Positions 8,651 to 17,370 of a stretch of DNA of 64,000 nucleotides are shown here, piece after piece. Below the pieces are notes generated by a model, which was given only the letters and a program-made list of their open reading frames with translations, ran no database searches and was not told the origin of the DNA. Where the stretch lies: the NCBI RefSeq assembly GCF_029866485.1, contig NZ_CP092332.1, forward strand, positions 1,860,001 to 1,924,000, read 5' to 3'. The translations under genes and the position numbers were made by a program. The number at the start of each line of letters is the position of its first letter. The first letter of the stretch is position 1. The DNA is from Flavobacterium keumense. GTDB lineage: Bacteria; Bacteroidota; Bacteroidia; Flavobacteriales; Flavobacteriaceae.

Positions 8651-11236
8651 ATGTATACCCTTCCTAAAATTGAACGTTTTAATCAAGATGTTCTGTCAAA
8701 ATATCATATTTACAATAGTGTCTTTATTACACTACCTTTTGATTCTATTGATAATACAGGTGTTTTATTGCCTTTATTTACTGAAGTTTGTGAAACAGGG
8801 TTTAAAAAACAAGAAACTCCCGGAGAGATCGTGGAATTTTTTGCAAAAAAATATTTGCATACTGATTCTGAATCCGATAAAATTGATTTGATGTTTCGTT
8901 TTATTCAATATATAGAAAGACAGATTGTGCTTTTTGATGCTATTGAAGACGCTGCTTTTCCTGCGGTAAACAACATGGAAGGAAGAGGTTCTTTGCGTGA
9001 TATCAAAGAGAAAGCAGATGATAAAAATAGTAAAGAAGAATTAATAGAGTTTTTAGAAAATTTTAATGTTAGAACTGTCTTGACAGCGCATCCAACACAA
9101 TTTTATCCTGGGGCTGTTTTGGGAATTATAAATGATTTGACTGCAGCAATTCGTGAAAATAATTTATTAGGGATCAAACAATTATTAGCACAATTAGGTA
9201 AAACTCCTTTCATTCAAAACGAAAAACCAAATCCGTACGACGAAGCTGTTAGCTTAGTTTGGTATCTAGAAAATGTTTTTTATGAGACAGCAGGAGAGAT
9301 GGTTCATTATTTAGAGAAAAATTTATTTAGTGGAAATTCAATAAAAAATCCGTTAATTAAATTGGGTTTTTGGCCAGGTGGAGACCGAGATGGGAATCCA
9401 TTTGTAACCACTGAAATTACCTTAAAAGTAGCTGACCGTTTAAGAACTTCTATCTTAAAATGTTATTATGTTGAAATGAGACGTTTGAAACGAAAATTAA
9501 CATTTTCGGGTGTAGATATTTTGGTGTCAGAGTTAGAGCAAAAATTGTATCGCTCCGTTTTTTATTCTAAAGGTGAAATTTTTATCACTCTTGACGAATT
9601 TATTTCTCAATTAAAAAGGATTAGAACTATAATTGTTGAACAGCATCAGTCGCTATATGTAGATCAATTAGACGCATTGTTAATCAAAGTAAATTTGTTT
9701 GGGTTTCATTTTGCTACTTTAGATATTCGTCAAAATAGCAAAGTTCATGACGCCGTTTTTAGAGATGTTGTGAATTTCTATTTACAATCAGGGTCAAAAG
9801 TATTTCCAACGAATTATTTTGAGCTTACTGAAAGCGAAAAAATAGACGTTTTATCAAATGTTTCTGGAAATTTAAATCCTGAAGATTTTGAAAATGAAAT
9901 GACAAATTCAACATTAGGTTCCATCCAAGCCATTAAAACGATACAAAAAAATAACGGCGAATTCGGGTCAAATCGTTATATTATTAGTAATAATGAGAGC
10001 GCTCTAAATGTAATGGAGACTTTTGCATTGTTTAAATTAAGTGATTGGGATTTACCTACAGTTGATATTATTCCTCTTTTTGAATCAGTTGATGATTTGC
10101 AAAATGCACATGAAATTATGGAAAAGTTATATACTAATCCTGCTTACGCAAAACATCTTGAAACTCGAAATAAAAAACAAACTATCATGTTAGGTTTTTC
10201 GGATGGAACTAAAGATGGTGGATATTTAATGGCAAATTGGAGTATTTATAAAGCAAAAGAATCGCTGACTGAAATCTCAAGAAAGTACGGAATTAAAGTA
10301 ATCTTCTTTGATGGTAGAGGTGGACCTCCTGCAAGAGGTGGAGGTAAAACACATAAATTCTATGCTTCTTTAGGTCCAAATATCGAAAATAATGAAATCC
10401 AAGTTACTGTTCAAGGACAAACGATTAGTTCTAATTTTGGTACTTTAGACTCTTGTCGACATAACCTAGAAAATTTGTTGAGTGCAGGTGTAACTAACCA
10501 GGTATTCGCTAAAGGAAGAAATGAGTTAACCCAGGATGAAAAAAAGATTTTAAATCAATTAGCTGAATTAGGGTATGAAAAATATTTAAGTTTTAAAAAC
10601 CATCCTAAATTCATCCCGTATTTAGAACAAATGAGTACCTTAAAATATTATGCTAAAACTAATATTGGTAGTCGTCCATCAAAAAGAAGTAAGTCTGAGA
10701 ATTTGGATTTTGCTGATTTAAGAGCTATTCCATTTGTGGGTTCTTGGAGTCAGTTGAAACAAAATGTACCTGGATTTTTTGGTGTTGGAACTGCCTTAAA
10801 ATATTTTGAAGATACCAACCAATGGGATAAAGTTCAAAACTTATATGATGGTTCCTTGTTCTTTAAAACCTTGTTAGAAAACAGTATGATGTCATTGGCA
10901 AAATCATTTTTTCCTTTAACAGCTTATATGAGTAAAGATCCAGAGTTTGGTGAATTTTGGCTAATTATTTATAATGAATTTTTGGAAACTAAACGTTTGT
11001 TATTGAAAATCGCAGGACACAAAGAGTTAATGGAAAACTATCCAGACGGTAAGGCTTCTATTGATATAAGAGAACGTATCGTATTGCCATTGTTAACAAT
11101 ACAACAATATGGATTAACTCGAATCAATGAGTTGATGAAACAAAAAAATCCTGATGAAAAATTGATTAGTGTATACGAAAAAATTGTGACTCGTTCACTT
11201 TTTGGAAATACTAATGCAAGTAGAAACTCAGCTTAA
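8651..11236 (+). CDS. ppc: Phosphoenolpyruvate carboxylase
   Basis: Carboxylates PEP to oxaloacetate, the anaplerotic entry to the TCA cycle, in the cytoplasm. At 861 residues it is close to E. coli Ppc (883). The catalytic His is in TAHPTQF (about residue 148), a PEP-site segment is GFWPGGDRDGNPF (about 240), the loop GRGGPPARGGG (about 555) corresponds to the GRGG catalytic loop, and the LR-rich C-terminus ends TRSLFGNTNASRNSA. The last asparagine common in proteobacterial Ppc (QNTG) is not present; NASRNSA replaces it, as in other Bacteroidota. The dinB-like gene starts 10 nt downstream and is probably co-transcribed. Confidence 0.96.
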   Translation: MYTLPKIERFNQDVLSKYHIYNSVFITLPFDSIDNTGVLLPLFTEVCETGFKKQETPGEIVEFFAKKYLHTDSESDKIDLMFRFIQYIERQIVLFDAIEDAAFPAVNNMEGRGSLRDIKEKADDKNSKEELIEFLENFNVRTVLTAHPTQFYPGAVLGIINDLTAAIRENNLLGIKQLLAQLGKTPFIQNEKPNPYDEAVSLVWYLENVFYETAGEMVHYLEKNLFSGNSIKNPLIKLGFWPGGDRDGNPFVTTEITLKVADRLRTSILKCYYVEMRRLKRKLTFSGVDILVSELEQKLYRSVFYSKGEIFITLDEFISQLKRIRTIIVEQHQSLYVDQLDALLIKVNLFGFHFATLDIRQNSKVHDAVFRDVVNFYLQSGSKVFPTNYFELTESEKIDVLSNVSGNLNPEDFENEMTNSTLGSIQAIKTIQKNNGEFGSNRYIISNNESALNVMETFALFKLSDWDLPTVDIIPLFESVDDLQNAHEIMEKLYTNPAYAKHLETRNKKQTIMLGFSDGTKDGGYLMANWSIYKAKESLTEISRKYGIKVIFFDGRGGPPARGGGKTHKFYASLGPNIENNEIQVTVQGQTISSNFGTLDSCRHNLENLLSAGVTNQVFAKGRNELTQDEKKILNQLAELGYEKYLSFKNHPKFIPYLEQMSTLKYYAKTNIGSRPSKRSKSENLDFADLRAIPFVGSWSQLKQNVPGFFGVGTALKYFEDTNQWDKVQNLYDGSLFFKTLLENSMMSLAKSFFPLTAYMSKDPEFGEFWLIIYNEFLETKRLLLKIAGHKELMENYPDGKASIDIRERIVLPLLTIQQYGLTRINELMKQKNPDEKLISVYEKIVTRSLFGNTNASRNSA

Positions 11237-11245
11237 ATTTTTGAT

Positions 11246-11761
11246 ATGAAATCGAGTCAATTATCAGAAATGGAATATTCGACATTTAATGCTGCCTATA
11301 TCAAAGCAGCAGGAGATGTTGATTTAATTGAAGAACTAGAGATTTGTTTGCATGATTTTATACGATTTGTGCAAAATATTCCTATGGATAAGTTTGATTA
11401 TCGGTATGCTGAAGGTAAATGGACTATCAAAGAAATAATTCAACACATCATTGATACCGAACGAATTTTTGCATATCGTGCTCTACGAATTTCTAGAAAC
11501 GATTTAACTCCACTCCCAGGATTTGATGAAAATTTTTTCACCAATAATACAGAAGGAAATTCAAGAAGTCTTCAAAGTTTGCTAACGGAATTATCAGCAG
11601 TAAGGCATTCTAATTTATTGCTTTTTAAAAGTTTTTCTGAAGAACAATTGAAGAGAGTAGGAGTTGCTTCGGATCATGCAATTTCTGTTAGAGCTATTGG
11701 ATTTATTTTAATTGGGCATCAAAAACAACATCAAAAAGTATTTGAAGAACGTTATTTGTAA
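11246..11761 (+). CDS. DinB family protein
   Basis: A 171-residue four-helix-bundle protein of the DinB/YfiT superfamily (putative metal-dependent hydrolases or thiol transferases). Conserved His positions are IIQHIIDTERIFAYRALR (about residues 70-85) and the C-terminal GHQKQHQKV HxxxH-type pair (about 156), which together would bind a divalent metal. The substrate is unknown; some family members use bacillithiol. It is tightly linked to ppc (9 nt gap) and ends at a strong terminator. Confidence 0.88.
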   Translation: MKSSQLSEMEYSTFNAAYIKAAGDVDLIEELEICLHDFIRFVQNIPMDKFDYRYAEGKWTIKEIIQHIIDTERIFAYRALRISRNDLTPLPGFDENFFTNNTEGNSRSLQSLLTELSAVRHSNLLLFKSFSEEQLKRVGVASDHAISVRAIGFILIGHQKQHQKVFEERYL

Positions 11762-11776
11762 TTAAAAATGTAATAC

Positions 11777-11812
11777 AAAAAGGCTATCTATTTTTTATAG
11801 ATAGCCTTTTTT
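11777..11812. terminator. Strong terminator between convergent dinB-like and acidic-protein genes
   Basis: A perfect 10-bp stem GGCTATCTAT / ATAGATAGCC (11782-11791 and 11797-11806) is flanked by A and T runs on both sides, so it can serve transcripts from both directions. Confidence 0.9.
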
Positions 11813-11832
11813 AGATAGTAGCGAATTAATAA

Positions 11833-12228
11833 TTATTCATCATCTTCGTCGTCTTCGTCTTCAATATCGTCAAAGTCTTTATCATCTTCGTCATCATCTC
11901 CATCTTCCGAATCATTGTCTAGTTTGTCGTCTTCTGTTTCGTCATCACTATCGTCTTCGTCTAGTTCAAGTCCTTTAATCGGTGCAACGACTTCGTCGAT
12001 GATTACATCATCTTCATCATAGTTTTCGATTCTATCAGAAAGTTTAGTACTTACTTTTACTAAATAAATAGTATCTTCTGTTCTTACTTCTACTGCTTCG
12101 ACTAACTCGTTTTTTGCATTTTTAAAACGAATAACATCTGAATCATCATAACCATCAGGAAATTTTTCGACTAACAAGTTTAAAATTTCATTGGTAAGTT
12201 TAGCGTAGTCAACAATTACTCTTTTCAT
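11833..12228 (-). CDS. Small acidic protein with Asp/Glu-rich tail
   Basis: 131 residues. The N-terminal half (about residues 1-80) is a compact conserved domain starting MKRVIVDYAKLTNEILNLL, followed by a strongly acidic low-complexity tail of Asp, Glu and Ser to the C-terminus. Homologues in Flavobacteriia are often labelled 'DNA primase', for which I see no primase motif. The tail resembles RpoE/delta-like or histone-chaperone-like tails in composition only. It lies 15 nt downstream of the deoxyhypusine-synthase-like gene on the same strand and so is probably co-transcribed. Function unknown. Confidence 0.75.
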   Translation of the reverse strand: MKRVIVDYAKLTNEILNLLVEKFPDGYDDSDVIRFKNAKNELVEAVEVRTEDTIYLVKVSTKLSDRIENYDEDDVIIDEVVAPIKGLELDEDDSDDETEDDKLDNDSEDGDDDEDDKDFDDIEDEDDEDDE

Positions 12229-12243
12229 AAATTGGGATATATT

Positions 12244-13215
12244 CTATAGGTCTAATAAATAAGCAAAAATTAAAGGTGCTACAATGGTAGCATCAGATTC
12301 AATAATGAACTTTGGAGTGTTGATGTCCAATTTACCCCAAGTTATTTTTTCATTTGGAACTGCTCCAGAGTAAGATCCATAACTGGTTGTAGAATCTGAA
12401 ATTTGACAGAAATAGCTCCAGAAAGGAATGTTATGCATTTCCATATCTTGGTACAACATTGGTACTACACAAATAGGAAAATCTCCTGCAATACCTCCAC
12501 CAATTTGGAAGAATCCAATTCCGTTAGCGCTATTTTTTGGATACCAATCAGCTAAAAAAGTCATGTACTCAATTCCAGACTTCATAGTAGAAGCTTTTAA
12601 ATCTCCTTTGATAACATACGAAGCAAAAATGTTCCCCATAGTACTGTCTTCCCAACCCGGAACAATAATAGGTAAGTTTTTTTCTGCTGCTGCATACATC
12701 CAACTATCTTTCAAGTCAATTTCATAGTATTCTTCAAGAACACCAGAAAGCAACATTTTATACATGAATTCGTGTGGAAAGTAACGTTCTCCTTTGTCGT
12801 CAGCGTCTTTCCAAATTTTATAAATGTGTTTTTGCAAACGACGGAAGGCCTCATGTTCTGGAATACAAGTATCAGTTACACGATTCAATCCTCTTTCTAA
12901 TAAATCCCATTCGTCTTGTGGAGTTAAATCACGATAGTGAGGTACTCTTTCATAATGAGAGTGTGCTACTAAGTTCATGATATCTTCTTCAAGATTAGCT
13001 CCTGTACAAGAAATGATTTGTACTTTGTCTTGACGAATAATTTCTGCGAAAATTTTTCCGATTTCAGCGGTACTCATAGCACCCGCCATACTCACCATCA
13101 TTTTGGCTCCATTAGCTAATTGCTGTTCGTAAGCTTTTGCAGCATCAACTAAAGATGCAGAATTAAAGTGCAAGTAATGCTTTTCAATAAACTGACTGAT
13201 TGGTCCTTTACTCAT
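12244..13215 (-). CDS. Deoxyhypusine synthase-like enzyme (polyamine transferase)
   Basis: 323 residues, about the length of the DHS family. The NAD-binding fold motifs SMAGAMST (about residue 41) and ISCTGANLEED (about 69), and the segment TWGKL with the Lys that forms the enzyme-imine intermediate (K295), are all present. True DHS modifies eIF5A, which bacteria lack. Bacterial homologues therefore act on small amines, for example as homospermidine synthase or related aminobutyl/aminopropyl transferases. The arginine decarboxylase directly upstream on the same strand supports a polyamine role. The exact substrate is not decidable from sequence. Confidence 0.85.
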   Translation of the reverse strand: MSKGPISQFIEKHYLHFNSASLVDAAKAYEQQLANGAKMMVSMAGAMSTAEIGKIFAEIIRQDKVQIISCTGANLEEDIMNLVAHSHYERVPHYRDLTPQDEWDLLERGLNRVTDTCIPEHEAFRRLQKHIYKIWKDADDKGERYFPHEFMYKMLLSGVLEEYYEIDLKDSWMYAAAEKNLPIIVPGWEDSTMGNIFASYVIKGDLKASTMKSGIEYMTFLADWYPKNSANGIGFFQIGGGIAGDFPICVVPMLYQDMEMHNIPFWSYFCQISDSTTSYGSYSGAVPNEKITWGKLDINTPKFIIESDATIVAPLIFAYLLDL

Positions 13216-13265
13216 TTTTTTAAATTTACTATTTAAAAATTAAAAGTTACAGTTGATGGCATTAC

Positions 13266-13273
13266 CAAATATA
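13266..13273 (-). promoter_or_regulatory. -7 promoter box before the deoxyhypusine-synthase-like gene
   Basis: A perfect TATATTTG on the minus strand, about 50 nt upstream of the ATG at 13215. It lies in the gap after the arginine decarboxylase stop, so this gene may be transcribed on its own. No clear -33 TTG. Confidence 0.4.
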
Positions 13274-13305
13274 ACAAATTTTTAAATTTCTTATTGTGTG
13301 TATAA

Positions 13306-14706
13306 TTATTTTTTGTTGTAACCTAATATTTTTAAAACATCATCTGAAGTTTGTTGCTCTGAATACACTTCGGTAGCTAAGATGCCATTTTCATCTCGAT
13401 CAATTAAGATGTGTTTTGGCTGTGGAATCAAACAGTGATGTAAACCTCCATAACCTCCGATAGTTTCTTGGTACGCACCTGTATTGAAAAATCCTATGTA
13501 AAGTGGTTTTTCTTTATTGTATTTTGGCAAATAGATAGCATTCATATTTTGCTCTGAATTGTAATAATCATCACTATCACAGGTTAAACCACCTAATAAA
13601 ACTCTTTCATAGGTGTCATTCCAACGATTTACAGCTAGCATAATGAAACGCTTATTAATTGCCCAAGTATCTGGTAATGTAGTAATGAAAGATGAGTCAA
13701 TCATATTCCATTTCTCTCTATCGTTTTGTTGTTTTTGATACAAAATTTGGTAAATCGCACCACCACTTTCTCCTACGGTGAATGATCCAAATTCAGTAAA
13801 AATATTTGGGACATCAACCTCGGCTTCGTCACAAGCAATTTTAATTTGATTGATAATTTCATCAATCATGTATTGATAATCGTATTCAAATGTCAAAGAA
13901 TTTTTGATAGGGAAACCACCGCCGATATTCAATCCATCCAATGAAGGACATTCTTTTTTCAAGGCGACATATACTTTAATACATTTTACTAGTTCGTTCC
14001 AATAGTAAGCATTATCATTGATCCCTGTATTAATAAAAAAGTGCAACATTTTCAGTTCCAATTTTTTATTTTCCTTAATTTCTTTTTTGTAGAAAGGCAC
14101 AATGTTTTTGTATCCAATTCCTAAACGAGAAGTATAAAACTCGAACTTAGGTTCTTCCTCAGCAGCAATACGAATACCAATTTTAAATTTTCCTTTTATT
14201 TGAGCTTGAAGCAAATCTAGTTCTTCGTAATTATCAATAATTGGAATTGTATTCTTATGTCCTGTATTAATTAATCGAGCAATATTTTCAACATATTGAT
14301 CTCTCTTGAAACCATTACAAATTACATAAGTACTTTTGTTAATTTTTCCGTTTTCTAAAAGATTCTCTACAATGTTAATGTCAAATGCAGAAGATGTTTC
14401 AATGTGAATATTGTTTTTGAAAGCCTCATTCATAATATATTCAAAATGAGAACTTTTAGTGCAATAACAATAATAATACTTTGCCTCATATTTATTTTTT
14501 TCCATTGACTTACGAAACCAAGCTTTGGCTTTGTTTATGTTATTGGAAATTTGAGGCAGGTAGGTAAACTTTAATGGAGTTCCGTATTGCTCCACTAATT
14601 TCATCAAATCAATATTATGAAACTGAAGGTTGTCTTTATTTAAAGTAAATTCTTCTTGAGGGAAGTAATAGGTTTGATTGATTAAGTCGAAATATTTTGT
14701 ATTCAT
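13306..14706 (-). CDS. speA: Arginine decarboxylase-type PLP enzyme (alanine-racemase fold)
   Basis: 466 residues. It has the fold-type III PLP enzyme core with the likely PLP-lysine at K84 in YCYCTKSSHFEY, a GGGFP motif (LNIGGGFPIKN, about residue 255) and a C-terminal barrel with FNTGAYQET and GGYGGLHHC. This matches the short Bacteroidota arginine decarboxylases that make agmatine, the first step of polyamine synthesis. It is shorter than the E. coli biosynthetic SpeA (658). A diaminopimelate or carboxynorspermidine decarboxylase identity is less likely given the deoxyhypusine-synthase-like neighbour. No agmatinase gene lies nearby. Confidence 0.82.
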   Translation of the reverse strand: MNTKYFDLINQTYYFPQEEFTLNKDNLQFHNIDLMKLVEQYGTPLKFTYLPQISNNINKAKAWFRKSMEKNKYEAKYYYCYCTKSSHFEYIMNEAFKNNIHIETSSAFDINIVENLLENGKINKSTYVICNGFKRDQYVENIARLINTGHKNTIPIIDNYEELDLLQAQIKGKFKIGIRIAAEEEPKFEFYTSRLGIGYKNIVPFYKKEIKENKKLELKMLHFFINTGINDNAYYWNELVKCIKVYVALKKECPSLDGLNIGGGFPIKNSLTFEYDYQYMIDEIINQIKIACDEAEVDVPNIFTEFGSFTVGESGGAIYQILYQKQQNDREKWNMIDSSFITTLPDTWAINKRFIMLAVNRWNDTYERVLLGGLTCDSDDYYNSEQNMNAIYLPKYNKEKPLYIGFFNTGAYQETIGGYGGLHHCLIPQPKHILIDRDENGILATEVYSEQQTSDDVLKILGYNKK

Positions 14707-14760
14707 TTAGCGATCAGAATTTTAGATTGAATAAAGTTAAGATAACAATTAAACTAAAAT

Positions 14761-14919
14761 TCAAACTCTAATATTGGCATACACAATTTGAAGTTTTTTA
14801 TTTTCGGCTTTTAAGTACTGGAAAATATCAAAACTAAAACTTCCTTTGAAAGCATTAAAGCGTTTCCACATTCTTAAAGAAGAGCGGTTGCTTAAGGAGC
14901 TGTTCAGCTTGAAGTACAT
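14761..14919 (-). CDS. Small basic hypothetical protein
   Basis: A 52-residue frame starting MYFKLNSSLSNRSSLRMW and ending in VYANIRV, rich in Lys, Arg, Ser and Asn (net basic). An in-frame ATG seven codons upstream (14940) would give 59 residues. A good promoter (14946-14977) puts the transcription start almost on that upstream ATG, and the seven codons between are A-rich like a flavobacterial ribosome-binding region, so the inner ATG is preferred. No known domain recognised. It is on the same strand between aroB and speA. The protein's reality rests on promoter and spacing only. Confidence 0.5.
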   Translation of the reverse strand: MYFKLNSSLSNRSSLRMWKRFNAFKGSFSFDIFQYLKAENKKLQIVYANIRV

Positions 14920-14945
14920 TGTATTTTGATTCGTTTTCATCGAGG

Positions 14946-14977
14946 CAAATGTATAAAAATATATATACGAAATGCAA
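14946..14977 (-). promoter_or_regulatory. Promoter of the small gene at 14761-14919
   Basis: Minus strand: TTG (14975-14977), a 21-nt spacer, then a perfect TACATTTG (14946-14953). Transcription would start around 14938-14941. It may also contribute to speA expression. Confidence 0.65.
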
Positions 14978-14998
14978 TCCTTTTAACTAAAAAAAAGA

Positions 14999-16066
14999 TT
15001 ACGACTTATAGTCTTGAAAAGCTTTAATAATCAATTCATTATCAACTAATTGATTGATTTTTATTGCGCCAATTCCTTCGATTAATGCAAATTGAATGGT
15101 ACCAAATTCATTTTTCTTATCATGAATTAATAAATCGAGTATCGGTTGGATGTCATTTTCTTCAAAAGTAATGTCGTCATAAATTGATTTGATTGTCGAT
15201 TTTATTTGGTGGTATTCGGCTTCAGAGATTAAATTTTTATGCCATGAAATATAACTTTCTAAAATCATACCAATGGCAATTGCTTCACCGTGAAGTAATG
15301 TGGTTTTAGTTGTGTTTTCTAGAAAGTAACCCTCAATAGCATGTCCTAATGTATGTCCGAAATTCAAAGCTTTACGAATGTTTTTCTCTGTAGGGTCTTG
15401 CATCACAATTTCATTCTTAATTGCAACAGAACGATGAATTAATTCATCTAAATCAGTAAAGTCAATGCTGTTTAAGTCTAGAAATTGTTCCCAATAGTTT
15501 TTGTCAAAAATTAAACCGTGTTTTAACATTTCGGCTAAACCAGAACGCATCTCGTTTTGAGGAACTGTTTCAAGATATTGCGTATCAATTAAAACCATTA
15601 TCGGAACGTTAATTACACCAATTTGGTTTTTTAAATTGCCTAAATCAACCCCTGTTTTTCCACCTACGGAAGCATCTACCATAGAAAGTAGAGTTGTAGG
15701 AATGTTAACAAAGTCAACCCCTCTTTTAAAGGTTGAGGCTACAAAACCGCCTAAATCAGTTACAACACCTCCTCCTAAATTGATTACTAAACTTTTTCTG
15801 TCAGCTCCCAACTCAGTTAGAACTTTCCAAACTTCGATACAGGTATCAATGTTTTTATTGATTTCACCCGCTTCAAATTCGATGATTTCGATGGTCAAAT
15901 CCGTTTCTAAGTAAGGTAAGAATTTATGCAAACAATAGTCGTTCGTATTGCTATCTGTTATAATAAACAGATTAGAATACTTAGTTGCTTTCAAATGTGA
16001 GTTTAAGGCTTCATAGCCTTTTTCATTGAAATGAACAGGATAATTATTGGCTTGAATTGTTTGCAT
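14999..16066 (-). CDS. aroB: 3-dehydroquinate synthase
   Basis: Converts DAHP to 3-dehydroquinate, the second step of the shikimate pathway, in the cytoplasm using NAD+ and a divalent metal. 355 residues, normal length. Diagnostic segments are NLGGGVVTDLGGFVA (about residue 95), the nucleotide and substrate segment FVNIPTTLLSMVDASVGGKTG (starting about 119), and the metal-binding NFGHTLGHAIE (about 237) with HGEAIAIGM (about 255). No other aro gene is adjacent. It is divergent from proline dehydrogenase. Confidence 0.96.
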   Translation of the reverse strand: MQTIQANNYPVHFNEKGYEALNSHLKATKYSNLFIITDSNTNDYCLHKFLPYLETDLTIEIIEFEAGEINKNIDTCIEVWKVLTELGADRKSLVINLGGGVVTDLGGFVASTFKRGVDFVNIPTTLLSMVDASVGGKTGVDLGNLKNQIGVINVPIMVLIDTQYLETVPQNEMRSGLAEMLKHGLIFDKNYWEQFLDLNSIDFTDLDELIHRSVAIKNEIVMQDPTEKNIRKALNFGHTLGHAIEGYFLENTTKTTLLHGEAIAIGMILESYISWHKNLISEAEYHQIKSTIKSIYDDITFEENDIQPILDLLIHDKKNEFGTIQFALIEGIGAIKINQLVDNELIIKAFQDYKS

Positions 16067-16131
16067 TGTGTTGTTTTAATTGAGAACGCAAAATAAGGGA
16101 TTTTTTGATTAATAGTATTGAAAACTCTCTC

Positions 16132-16139
16132 TATATTTG
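16132..16139 (+). promoter_or_regulatory. -7 promoter box of the proline dehydrogenase gene
   Basis: A perfect TATATTTG with a TTTG (16104-16107) 24 nt upstream, slightly longer than the usual spacing. The predicted start is near 16145, about 14 nt before the ATG. Confidence 0.55.
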
Positions 16140-16158
16140 TAAAAAAATATAACAATTA

Positions 16159-17331
16159 ATGGAAAATATATTCAATAATACACAAATTGCGTTTGCTTTA
16201 AAAAGTGACACGGAGTTAGATAGAGCCTATTTTTTATTCAAAATGATTGATAATGAGCCTCTTGTTCGTATTGGAACCGCGGTAACTAATTTTGCAATCA
16301 AAGCGCATTTACCAGTAGAAGGTTTGATTAGAGCAACTGTTTTTGATCATTTTTGCGGCGGTGTTAATGAGAACGATTGTCTTTCGGTAGTAGATAAAAT
16401 GTTTACCAAAGGCGTTTCATCAGTATTGGATTATTCTGTAGAAGGAAAAGAAGAAGAAGCGCAGTTTGATGCTGCATTAGCCATGACCTTAAAAACAATT
16501 GAATTTGCTAAAGAACGCCAAGCCATTCCTTTTGCTGTTTTTAAACCAACAGGTTTAGGTCGATTGGATTTATATGAAAAAGTGGGATCGAAAGTAACTT
16601 TAACGTCTTCCGAAAAAGAAGAATGGGATAGAGTAGTAGATCGTTTTGATTTGGTTTGTAAAACAGCTCATTACAAAGATGTTGCTTTGTTGATTGATGC
16701 CGAGGAAAGTTGGATGCAAGACGCAGCGGATGATTTGGTTGCTCAAATGATGCAAAAGTACAATAAAGAAAAAGCAATTGTTTTCAATACTTTGCAAATG
16801 TACCGTTGGGACCGTTTGGATTATTTGAAACAATTACACGAAAAAGCCCAACAAGAAGGATTTTACATTGGAATGAAAATAGTACGTGGTGCGTATATGG
16901 AAAAAGAGAATGCAAGAGCCGAAGAAAAAGGATATCCTTCGCCAATTTGCGCTTCAAAAGAAGCAACAGATAAAAACTACGATGCAGCTGTTTTGTATAT
17001 GGTGGAACATTTGGACACCATGGCGATTTTTGCAGGAACGCATAACGAATCCAGTTCGTATACTTTAATGAAGTTGATGCAAGAACGAGCTATCAAAACG
17101 AATGACGAACGCATCTGGTTTGGACAATTGTACGGAATGAGCGATAATATTAGTTATAATTTGGCAGCTAATAGATACAATGTAGCTAAATATTTGCCTT
17201 TTGGTCCAGTTAAAGATGTGATGCCTTATTTGATTCGTCGTGCCGAAGAAAATACTTCGGTAGCGGGACAAACGAGTCGTGAATTATCGATGATAAAAGC
17301 AGAACGAAGCCGTCGCAAAAGCTTGCAATAA
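16159..17331 (+). CDS. Proline dehydrogenase (FAD-dependent)
   Basis: Oxidises L-proline to pyrroline-5-carboxylate, passing electrons to FAD and then the quinone pool; probably peripheral at the inner membrane. 390 residues, a monofunctional ProDH rather than the large PutA fusion. The (beta/alpha)8-barrel signatures are MKIVRGAYMEKEN (about residue 238), GTHNESSSY (about 293), PFGPVKDVMPYLIRRAEEN (about 351-369, with the substrate-binding Arg pair), and a basic C-terminus. It stands alone between a promoter and a terminator; pyrroline-5-carboxylate dehydrogenase is not in the window. Confidence 0.93.
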   Translation: MENIFNNTQIAFALKSDTELDRAYFLFKMIDNEPLVRIGTAVTNFAIKAHLPVEGLIRATVFDHFCGGVNENDCLSVVDKMFTKGVSSVLDYSVEGKEEEAQFDAALAMTLKTIEFAKERQAIPFAVFKPTGLGRLDLYEKVGSKVTLTSSEKEEWDRVVDRFDLVCKTAHYKDVALLIDAEESWMQDAADDLVAQMMQKYNKEKAIVFNTLQMYRWDRLDYLKQLHEKAQQEGFYIGMKIVRGAYMEKENARAEEKGYPSPICASKEATDKNYDAAVLYMVEHLDTMAIFAGTHNESSSYTLMKLMQERAIKTNDERIWFGQLYGMSDNISYNLAANRYNVAKYLPFGPVKDVMPYLIRRAEENTSVAGQTSRELSMIKAERSRRKSLQ

Positions 17332-17338
17332 AAAGCAA

Positions 17339-17366
17339 AAACGCCATTCATTTGAATGGCGTTTTG
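17339..17366. terminator. Bidirectional terminator between proline dehydrogenase and ABC transporter genes
   Basis: Perfect stem ACGCCATTCA...(TT)TGAATGGCGT around a short loop, with A and T runs on either side. The genes converge here. Confidence 0.9.
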
Positions 17367-17370
17367 TTTT

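Noticed and set aside
11833..12228. DNA primase label for the acidic protein
   Set aside because: 131 residues with no zinc-ribbon, TOPRIM or AEP motifs; the common label appears to be a transferred misannotation.
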